From NCBI RefSeq assembly GCF_002531725.1, contig NZ_NWSQ01000013.1, forward strand, positions 124,001 through 188,000: a DNA stretch of 64,000 bases, in the 5' to 3' direction. A program made the translations under genes and the position numbers. Within the stretch, counting starts at the first letter, position 1. Each line of letters opens with the position of its first letter. Below, one piece after another: positions 57,497 to 64,000 of the stretch. The stretch comes from Rhizobium sp. L43 (GTDB lineage: Bacteria; Pseudomonadota; Alphaproteobacteria; Rhizobiales; Rhizobiaceae). The notes under the pieces are model-generated. The model was not told where the DNA came from and did no database searches. It saw nothing but the letters and a program-made list of their open reading frames with translations.

Positions 57497-57789
57497 CCTC
57501 ATCGATCAATCAAGCCCGAGCTCGGCGCTTTATCGAAGATCCGGACCTCGGCGCGTCGCCGACAAGGCGAAGTTCGCGCATGCGTTTTCGGCCACCTTTC
57601 CACCAGAGCGCCGTAAGAGCAAAGGCTGCGTCGCAGGCCAAACCTCACCTGTGAACTGTATTGATGATTCACGCTCATAAGTTCATGCGATTTGCGGCGC
57701 CTAATCATAGCTGGGTGCGCGCTCTATATTCAGAGCATAAGATCGGGAAGCGGTACGACGACTGTGGCCGAGACGAGCGGAGAGCGACG

Positions 57790-58170
57790 ATGAACTGGTC
57801 GGATGATGAGCTTAGCAAAATCGATCGGGCCGACGATTTGAAAATCGCCCCGTTTCGGGAAGATGGCGCCACCCATGGGACCCCGACCTGGATCTGGGAG
57901 GTCGTCGTCGATGGCTCGCTCTACGGGCGCGGCTACCATGGTCAGAAGTCCCGCTGGTATCAGGCGGCGGTCCGCCAGAAGGCCGGACGGATCATTGCGG
58001 CCGGCATGATGCGCACGGTCGCCTTCGAGCCGGTCGACGGTCCGATCAACGATCGCATCGATGACGCCTACCGTGCGAAATACCGCAAGAGCCAGTATCT
58101 ACCGCCGATGGTCAGCGCCCGAGCACGCGCGGCAACCGTCAGGATCACGCCACGCGAGGAGAATACCTGA
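57790..58170 (+). CDS. DUF2255 family protein
   Basis: A 126-residue protein with the DUF2255 layout: MNWSDDELSKIDRADDLKIAPFREDG at the start, then WIWEVVVDGSLYGRGYHGQKSRWYQAAVRQKAGRI near 35-69. A C-terminal part ends ARAAATVRITPREE. Family members are small cytoplasmic proteins of unknown function, often near redox genes. The ATG at 57790 gives the usual length; upstream frame to 57661 is not conserved-looking. A 293 bp gap with a GTGAA...TTCAC dyad (57651-57672) separates it from the copper block. Confidence 0.82.
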   Translation: MNWSDDELSKIDRADDLKIAPFREDGATHGTPTWIWEVVVDGSLYGRGYHGQKSRWYQAAVRQKAGRIIAAGMMRTVAFEPVDGPINDRIDDAYRAKYRKSQYLPPMVSARARAATVRITPREENT

Positions 58171-58257
58171 CGGCGGCCGGATCGCATGAGGTCGGCATCG
58201 CCTCAAGGCGCGCGTCGTCGATAGCTCTTCAAATCAACCTCAAAGGACGAGAAGCAA

Positions 58258-59241
58258 ATGATCAAGCGCACACTTGGCCAGGGCCTTGAAGTATCCGCTT
58301 TGTCGCTAGGCGCCATGGGCTATGGCAAGGCCCGCGAACTCCCCGACCGGCCGGAGATGATCGACCTGATTCGCACCGCTGTCGAACACGGCATGGATTT
58401 CTTCGACACCGCCGAAGTCTACGGCCCCTGGACGAACGAGGAGATGGTCGGCGAGGCGCTTGCTCCGGTTCGCGACAAGGTGAAGATCGCGACGAAGTTC
58501 GGCTGGGATATCGATCAGGAGACCGGCGAGCACCGTGGTGGCGTCAACAGCAAGCCGGCGCAGATCCGCCGCGCCATCGAGGGCAGCCTGAAGCGCCTGC
58601 GTACTGACTACATCGACCTCTATTATCAGCACCGGGTCGATCCGGACGTGCCGATGGAAGATGTGGCCGGGACGGTCAGGGAGCTGATTGCCGAGGGCAA
58701 AGTGCGGTGGTTCGGCATGTCCGAGGCTGGTGCCCAATCCATACGGCGAGCGTATGCAGTGCAGCCGGTGGCAGCGTTACAGAGCGAATATTCCTTGTGG
58801 ACCCGCGAGCCGGAAGCCGAAATCATCCCGACGATCGAGGAACTTGGTATCGGGCTCGTGCCTTTCAGCCCGCTCGGCAAGGGATTTCTGACCGGCAAGA
58901 TCGACGTCACCACCACGTTCGACAATTCCGATATCCGAGCAGGCATCCCCCGCTTCTCCGAGGAAGCACGTATCGCCAACCAGAAGCTGGTCGACCTGAT
59001 CCGCAAAATCGGCGAGAAGCATCGCGCGACGCCGGCGCAGGTGGCGCTGGCCTGGCTGCTGGCCCAGAAGCCGTGGATTGTTCCACTGTTCGGCACACGC
59101 AAGCTCGAACGGTTCGAGGAGAATATCGGGGCGCTGAACGTCACCTTGGACAAGGTCGATCTGGATGAGATCGCGCAAGCCAACATCGTCATCCAGGGCG
59201 CTCGCTACCCCGATGCAATGCTGCGCCGATCCGGTCTCTAG
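58258..59241 (+). CDS. Aldo/keto reductase
   Basis: A 327-residue NADPH-dependent TIM-barrel oxidoreductase. Catalytic residues: Asp in HGMDFFDTAEVYGPWTNEEMVGEAL (near residues 44-68), Tyr in the same stretch, Lys in KIATKFGWD (near 78-86) and His in LYYQHRVDPDVPMED (near 121-135). The C-terminal NADP site is readable in IVPLFGTRKLERFEEN. It belongs to the YakC/Tas-like branch with broad aldehyde substrates. It starts 87 bp after the DUF2255 gene and is followed by a LysR gene on the same strand. Confidence 0.93.
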   Translation: MIKRTLGQGLEVSALSLGAMGYGKARELPDRPEMIDLIRTAVEHGMDFFDTAEVYGPWTNEEMVGEALAPVRDKVKIATKFGWDIDQETGEHRGGVNSKPAQIRRAIEGSLKRLRTDYIDLYYQHRVDPDVPMEDVAGTVRELIAEGKVRWFGMSEAGAQSIRRAYAVQPVAALQSEYSLWTREPEAEIIPTIEELGIGLVPFSPLGKGFLTGKIDVTTTFDNSDIRAGIPRFSEEARIANQKLVDLIRKIGEKHRATPAQVALAWLLAQKPWIVPLFGTRKLERFEENIGALNVTLDKVDLDEIAQANIVIQGARYPDAMLRRSGL

Positions 59242-59368
59242 CTTCAACCTGTAGCGGAAGTGCCGGTCCCTAAAGGTGGTCCAGCCTGCTTGCTGCTCCA
59301 GGCTCCATTGCTACCATTTCATGGACACGCGTTTATGATGGGCGTCTGTCTATGAGAAGGAATCATCA

Positions 59369-60261
59369 GTGGAGCGCCAGAATATCAACGACCTGATGGT
59401 GTTCCTGGTGGTTGCGAGAGAGCGCAGTTTCACGAAGGCCGCCGCCAAGGTCGGCGTCTCACAGTCGGCGCTGAGCCACACGATCCGTCAGCTCGAGGAG
59501 CGGCTGGGCGTGCGACTTCTGACGAGGACGACACGCAGCGTCTCGCCGACTGAGGCCGGCGAACGGATGCTGCAGAGCATCGGTCCGCTTTTCGACGAGA
59601 TCGGATCTGCGCTCGATGGACTAAACACACTTCGGGACCAGCCGGCGGGAACTGTCCGGTTAACGGCCGGCGACTATCAGATCCAGTGCTACATCTGGCC
59701 TAAGCTCCGAGCTTTTCTCCACCAGTATCCCGACATCAGGCTCGAACTGGACGTGAACTACGGTCTGCAGGACATCGTCAGCGAAGGCTATGACGCTGGC
59801 GTGCGTTTCGGTGAACAGATCGCCAAGGACATGATCTCTGCGAGGATCGGGCCCGATGTTCGCTTCGCGGTCGTTGCCGCAGAATCATATTTTGCGTCAC
59901 GCGATATTCCGAAGCATCCGAAGGACCTTATGCAGCACAAGTGCATCAATCTGCGCTTGCCCACCTATGGCGGTCTGTGTGCCTGGGAATTTGAAGAGAA
60001 CGGCCGCGAGATCAAGGTTCGGGTGACGGACAACTCGTTTTCAACACGATTTATAATGTTGTCGAAGCGGCTCTCGACGGCTTCGGTTTCGCCTATGTCC
60101 CGGAGGATATCGCCAAGCGCTATCTCGATACCGGTCGCCTCCGCCGGTTTCTGGAAGATTATTCGCCCTATTGGGAGGGCTTTCATCTCTACTATCCAAG
60201 CCGGCGCCAGTCTTCGCCCGCTTTTTCCCTTCTCGTGAACGCCTTGCGTTATTCAAAGTGA
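59369..60261 (+). pseudogene. LysR-family regulator with a one-base frameshift near its C-terminus
   Basis: The N-terminal helix-turn-helix (MVFLVVARERSFTKAAAKVGVSQSALSHTIRQLEERLGVRLLTRTTRSVSPTEAG) and most of the effector domain are intact to about residue 220. Near 60030-60036 one base is missing, so the frame shifts into SFSTRFIMLSKRLS... and ends at 60238. If one base is restored, the expected sequence FNTIYNVVEAALDGFGFAYVPEDIAKRYL continues and ends ...NALRYSK at 60261, giving about 298 residues. Either a mutation that spoils the last third of the effector domain or an error in the sequence. Intact, it would regulate the adjacent aldo/keto reductase or the divergent side. Confidence 0.8.
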
Positions 60262-60363
60262 GCGGCTCCGAGGCGACAGCGGCGAGCCGCTTTGTGAACG
60301 GTACGTGGCACCAGCGCCAGGAGAGGAAGCGCGAAGTGGTCGACAAAAGCGTAACAGTCCGCT

Positions 60364-61290
60364 TCAGACTTCGAAATGCTTCGGCAATTCGGTGGCGAGC
60401 GCGTCGATCGCCAGTCGCGACCGCAACGGCAGATATTGGTTGGTTGGCCACACGGCATAGCATTCCATCGCGGCGTGCGGCCGATCGGCCCAGAGCTCAA
60501 TCAGTTCGCCGGCCTGCACGCGGTCATGGATCAACCAGTAGGGAAGCCAGGCCAGGCCCATGCCGTCGACGGCAGCATCGGCGATCACTTCGAGATCATC
60601 AAAGCGCAGTCTGGATGTCACCGACAGGTCGATCAGCGCGCCGGTCGCATCAGGAAGCTGCCAGGTCAGGCCATGATCGTTGCGCCAGTATACGAGGGTT
60701 TCATGTTCGGACAGATCCGCCAGAGAGTGCGGTTCCCCTCGTGCGGCGAGATAGGTTGGAGAGGCGCATAGCGCCTTGCGGGGGCTGGCCAGTCGCCGGG
60801 CGTGGAGTGCGGTTCCATTGCCGAGGACGCCGTTGCGCACCGCGAGGTCGAAGCCATCGGCGATCAGATCGATCTGACGGTCACTGAAGCTGAGTTCGAG
60901 TTCGAGCTTCTCATGCTCGCGCGCGTAGGCACGCAGGATGGGCGCGGCGCAGTAGCGGCCGAACAGAACAGGCAAAGACACGCGCAATCGGCCGACGACC
61001 TCGCGCCGGCCGGATTCCAGAAGAGACTCGCCTGCGCGCAATTCCTCAATGGCACGGATACAGCGCTCGTAATATTGCTGACCATCCTCGGTCAGGCTCT
61101 GCGTTCGCGTGGTCCTGTGAAACAACCGGACACCCAGGCGCTCTTCGAGACGCGCGATCGCCTTGCCGACCGCGGAACGTGTCAATGACAGCCGATCGGC
61201 CGCCTTGGCAAAGCCACCCGTCTCAACTGCCTCGACGAATGCCTGCACACCATCAAACCTATCACGCACCGAGCTAGTCCTCCCGAGCAT
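60364..61290 (-). CDS. LysR-family transcriptional regulator
   Basis: A 308-residue LysR regulator (longer frame to 61323 possible). HTH near the N-terminus: FDGVQAFVEAVETGGFAKAADRLSLTRSAVGKAIARLEERLGVRLFHRTTR. The effector domain is of the CrgA type with the usual LRVSLPVLFGRYCAAPILRAYAREHEKLELEL opening. It is divergent from the flavodoxin-muconolactone isomerase-alcohol dehydrogenase-PfpI run, which is the most likely target. The LysR gene at 59369 points toward it; the two converge. Confidence 0.88.
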   Translation of the reverse strand: MLGRTSSVRDRFDGVQAFVEAVETGGFAKAADRLSLTRSAVGKAIARLEERLGVRLFHRTTRTQSLTEDGQQYYERCIRAIEELRAGESLLESGRREVVGRLRVSLPVLFGRYCAAPILRAYAREHEKLELELSFSDRQIDLIADGFDLAVRNGVLGNGTALHARRLASPRKALCASPTYLAARGEPHSLADLSEHETLVYWRNDHGLTWQLPDATGALIDLSVTSRLRFDDLEVIADAAVDGMGLAWLPYWLIHDRVQAGELIELWADRPHAAMECYAVWPTNQYLPLRSRLAIDALATELPKHFEV

Positions 61291-61466
61291 CGAGTCCCAC
61301 GATTGGAGAATCCTGGGAACCAAAGAAGATAAAAATGATCTCTAATTGTCAATTCCATTCTACGATATAACGCCGGCCAAGCAAACGATATTCGTGACGC
61401 CGACGACCAATGCGGTCGTCGAAACAGCGGGCAACCATGGCCCTCGCTTCGCGGGCGACCTCGTCA

Positions 61467-62051
61467 ATGAAAGGACGGCAATTGCTAATATCCATCGTAT
61501 ATGACAGCGGGTATGGCCATACGGCACGTGTCGCGGAAGCGGTTGCCATCGGCATCCAAGAGGTCCAAGGGGCGGAGGCGAAACTCATCGCGGTCGCGGA
61601 TGGAGCGATGGACTGGGAAACGCTTGAGCAAAGCGACGCCATCATCTTCGGGTCGCCGACCTATAACGGCCTCATCAGCGCCAAGCTCAAGCAATTCTTC
61701 GAGGACTCCACCAAGGCAGCCTGGTCAGAGCTGAAGTGGCGCAACAAGATCGCGGCCGGCTTCACCAACTCCGGAGCCCAGCACGGAGACAAGCTGAACT
61801 CGCTCGTATCGATGACGCTGTTTGCCGCGCAACACGGCATGATCTGGGTCGGTCTCGATCTGATGCCGGGTAACAGCAGCAGCACCGGCAGCTCGGATGA
61901 CCTCAACCGGCTCGGCAGCTAGCTTGGTGTCATGACCCAATCGAACGTCGACCAGGCACCGGATGTCGCGCCTCTAGGAAGCGATCTCAGGACGGCAGGC
62001 TACCTCGGCCGTCGCGTCGCCGAGACCGTGCGCCGGTTCCAGCCCGCTTGA
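61467..62051 (+). pseudogene. Flavodoxin-like NAD(P)H:quinone oxidoreductase with an in-frame TAG
   Basis: A flavodoxin-fold FMN protein (WrbA/NQO-like): LISIVYDSGYGHTARVAEAVAIG near residues 6-28 and DAIIFGSPTYNGLISAKLKQFFED near 55-78. The family C-terminus reads GLDLMPGNSSSTGSSDDLNRLGS and should continue with Trp. Here TAG stands at 61920-61922 where TGG is expected. After it the frame continues LGVMTQSNVDQAPDVAPLG and RTAGYLGRRVAETVRRFQPA to the true stop TGA at 62049-62051 (about 194 codons in all). A nonsense mutation or a sequence error. The start at 61467 is chosen by family length. Confidence 0.78.
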
Positions 62052-62080
62052 CCCATTTTTGCCAACCAAGGAACTTTGCT

Positions 62081-62380
62081 ATGAAACTGCTCTGCCTCGA
62101 TATTCCGCAGCCCGGTGCCAGCCTGGAACAGTACCAACCGCATATGTCGGATGAAGCCCGGCACGCTTGGCAAATGTACAAGGGCGGCGTCATCCGCGAC
62201 ATCTATTTCCGCCAGGACCGCCCCGGTGTGGCCATCATCGCCGAATGCGAGTCGGTCGAAGCCGCCAAGCAGGCCCTGCGCGCGTTTCCGCTGGCCAAGG
62301 CCGGGCTTATCGACTGGGATGTCATCCCGCTTGGCCCCTTCCTGAACTGGGAAACGCTGTTCGCGCCAGCAAACGCCTGA
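62081..62380 (+). CDS. Muconolactone isomerase-like small protein
   Basis: A 99-residue protein of the dimeric alpha/beta barrel type (MKLLCLDIPQPGASLEQYQPHM, then VIRDIYFRQDRPGVAIIAECESVEAAKQALRAFPLAKAGLIDWDVIPLGPF). The pattern is that of the muconolactone delta-isomerase family and of similar unknown proteins. Substrate unknown; it lies between the flavodoxin-like and alcohol dehydrogenase genes of a redox run. Starts at 62081; the frame from 62048 is less likely. Confidence 0.78.
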   Translation: MKLLCLDIPQPGASLEQYQPHMSDEARHAWQMYKGGVIRDIYFRQDRPGVAIIAECESVEAAKQALRAFPLAKAGLIDWDVIPLGPFLNWETLFAPANA

Positions 62381-62488
62381 GATTTCCCGTCCGCGACATC
62401 ATGGAACACTTTGCGCCCGACCGCGGCTCGGCGGGCGCAGTGAGTTCGCCCCGCGCGTCGATGGCGCCAGATCGAAAGGAATACAAAC

Positions 62489-63538
62489 ATGAACGTCCTC
62501 GGTTATGCCGCTCCATCGCCCACCGGTGCTCTCGAGCCTTTCACCTTTGAGCGGCGTGCGATGCGGTCCGATGATGTCTCGATCGACATCCTCTATTGCG
62601 GAGTTTGTCATACGGATCTGCATCTGGCTCGCAACCACGGCGGCTTCACGACCTATCCAATCGTTCCGGGTCACGAGATCATCGGAAGGGTTCGTCAGGT
62701 CGGGGAGAAGGTCAGCCGCTTCAAGGCCGGTGACATGGTCGGCGTCGGCTGCATGGTCGACTCTTGCCGGCACTGCAAACGCTGCCTGAAGGGATGGGAA
62801 CAGGACTGCGCCGAAGGTCCGACCTTCACCTATGCCAGCCTCGACAGGCACGACGGCATGCCGACCCATGGCGGCTATTCCGACGCGATCGTGGTGACGG
62901 AGAAGTTCGTTCTCACGCTTCCAGCCGGGCTCGATCCGGCTGGGGCCGCACCGCTCCTGTGCGCCGGCATCACCACCTGGTCGCCGCTTCATCGCTGGAA
63001 TGTTGGCGAAGGCAGCAAGGTCGCGGTGATCGGTCTAGGCGGTCTCGGCCATATGGCGCTAAAGCTCGCCAAGGCGCTCGGCGCCGACGTCACCCTGTTC
63101 ACGCGCTCCTCCGGCAAGGAGGAAGACGCATTCCGTCTCGGAGCCGACCATGTCGTGCTCTCGAGCGATCCGGCGCAGATGGCGTCCGTCGCCGGCCGCT
63201 TCGACGTAATCATCGACACGGTTCCCTATGACCATGACGTCAATCCCTACATGCCGACGCTGACGCTGGAAGGCGTGCTCGTGCTCGTCGGCTATATGGG
63301 GTCACTTGGCACGCCGGTTAACGCCGGCGGGGTCGTGCGCGGCCGCAGGGCGATCACAGGATCGTTCATCGGCGGTCTCGCCGAGACCCAGCAGATGCTC
63401 GATTTCTGCGCGCAGCACGCCATCGTATCGGACGTTGAAATCATCTCCATCAAACAGATCAACCACGCCTATGAGCGCATGTTGAAGAGCGACGTCAAAT
63501 ATCGCTTCGTCATCGACATGGCTTCGCTCAAATCATGA
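62489..63538 (+). CDS. Zinc-dependent NADP alcohol dehydrogenase (YahK/CinnADH-like)
   Basis: A 349-residue medium-chain alcohol dehydrogenase. Catalytic zinc ligands: CGVCHTDLH (near residues 36-44) and GHEIIG (near 62-67); structural zinc cysteines in SCRHCKRCLKGWEQDC (near 92-107). NADP-binding fold VAVIGLGGLGHMALKLAKALGADVTLFTRS (near 179-208). This branch reduces aldehydes (cinnamyl and related) with NADPH. Preceded by a GAAAGGA ribosome-binding sequence. It lies 12 bp before the DJ-1/PfpI gene. Confidence 0.93.
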   Translation: MNVLGYAAPSPTGALEPFTFERRAMRSDDVSIDILYCGVCHTDLHLARNHGGFTTYPIVPGHEIIGRVRQVGEKVSRFKAGDMVGVGCMVDSCRHCKRCLKGWEQDCAEGPTFTYASLDRHDGMPTHGGYSDAIVVTEKFVLTLPAGLDPAGAAPLLCAGITTWSPLHRWNVGEGSKVAVIGLGGLGHMALKLAKALGADVTLFTRSSGKEEDAFRLGADHVVLSSDPAQMASVAGRFDVIIDTVPYDHDVNPYMPTLTLEGVLVLVGYMGSLGTPVNAGGVVRGRRAITGSFIGGLAETQQMLDFCAQHAIVSDVEIISIKQINHAYERMLKSDVKYRFVIDMASLKS

Positions 63539-63550
63539 GGAGCCAAGACA

Positions 63551-64000
63551 ATGGCAGATAACATCAAGCCCATCCTTTGCGTGGTCACCAGCCACCCGAT
63601 CAGAGGCGACACCGGTGAGCCCACCGGCTTTGCGATGGTCGAACTCACCCACCCCCTCGCAGTGTTCCGCGAGGCCGGCATTCCGACCGAGATCGCCTCG
63701 ATCCGGGGAGGCCATCCGCCGATCGACTTCTTCGACCTTAGCGATCCGGTCAATGACCGCTTCTGGAAGGACCGCGAGTTCCGCGATGCTCTGGCCAACT
63801 CCCTGGTTCTGAGTGAACTCGATCCTTCCCGCTATTCGGCGGTGTTCTTCGCTGGCGGCCATGGCACTATGTGGGATTTCGCCGACAATCCAGCCGTGCA
63901 GCACGTCACCCGCGAAATCTACGAGGCCGGCGGCGTCGTCTCGGCGGTCTGCCACGGCCCTGCAGCGTTGGTAAACGCGACGCTGTCGGACGGCAGTCAT
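63551..64000 (+). CDS. DJ-1/PfpI (Hsp31-like) family protein, cut by the window end
   Basis: The first 150 codons of a class I glutamine-amidotransferase-like protein. The nucleophile elbow SAVCHGPAAL with Cys134-His135 is present, and the GGHGTMWDFADNPAVQ loop near 102-117 matches Hsp31-like enzymes (deglycase/glyoxalase III or chaperone). The missing part is the C-terminal third. It is co-transcribed with the alcohol dehydrogenase (12 bp gap), so an aldehyde or glyoxal defence role is a fair inference. Confidence 0.9.
   Translation, partial: MADNIKPILCVVTSHPIRGDTGEPTGFAMVELTHPLAVFREAGIPTEIASIRGGHPPIDFFDLSDPVNDRFWKDREFRDALANSLVLSELDPSRYSAVFFAGGHGTMWDFADNPAVQHVTREIYEAGGVVSAVCHGPAALVNATLSDGSH

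Noticed and set aside
61920..61922. Read-through or recoding (pyrrolysine) of the TAG codon
   Set aside because: No evidence of a recoding system; a single TGG-to-TAG change is simpler.

Overview
The window looks like a chromosomal segment of a fast-growing rhizobium (Rhizobium leguminosarum/etli group or a close relative). This rests on high-GC codon use, the glnB-glnA pair, a phosphatidylcholine synthase (pcs), an IalB-type protein, a GTTC-N7-GTTC SOS box of the alphaproteobacterial type, and a familiar rhizobial intergenic repeat near 17.3-17.4 kb. Species identity is an inference. I saw no tRNA, rRNA, CRISPR array, insertion sequence or phage gene.

Layout. 1-6.4 kb: a minus-strand run coaD, periplasmic cyclophilin, cytoplasmic cyclophilin, queA (cut by the window edge), then three small plus-strand one-helix membrane proteins and gyrA (minus) with a hairpin-containing leader. 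6.6-13 kb: marC, an AT-richer orphan gene whose C-terminal half resembles EF-G domain IV, then ssb and uvrA diverging from a shared SOS box, a GNAT and a DUF72 gene, and a four-copy ~22 bp tandem repeat. 13-21.6 kb: NAD(P)H-hydrate repair enzyme, the glnB-glnA nitrogen operon with a sigma-54-like promoter, hspQ behind two inverted repeats, IalB, an orphan YejA-like peptide-binding protein, a FrnE/DsbA-like protein and a GrpB protein. 21.6-32.2 kb: OsmC, sdhE-mfd, recG, DUF502, glmS and glmU.

32.4-44.5 kb is transport and lipid: a complete YtfQRT-YjfF-type sugar (galactofuranose-like) ABC operon with its own GntR regulator, a complete BMP-type nucleoside ABC operon, and pcs-qor. 44.9-50.8 kb: ferredoxin-NADP reductase, a GntR regulator, a VOC protein, a MacAB-type efflux operon and a GFA-family protein.

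50.9-64 kb is accessory in character. A cytochrome c'/cytochrome b561 pair leads into a periplasmic copper-handling block (His/Cys-rich exported protein, small lipoprotein, TolC-like lipoprotein, Tat-exported multicopper oxidase, cupredoxin, CusF-like protein, DUF411 protein). After it come redox genes: aldo/keto reductase, two LysR regulators, flavodoxin-like protein, muconolactone isomerase-like protein, zinc alcohol dehydrogenase and a DJ-1/PfpI protein cut by the window end. Three genes here carry single lesions: the TolC-like gene (one-base frameshift), a LysR gene (one-base frameshift) and the flavodoxin gene (in-frame TAG). A fragment of a membrane-protein gene also remains near 52.4 kb. 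Either this stretch is decaying or the sequence contains local errors. Everything is from reading the sequence; no database search was possible.
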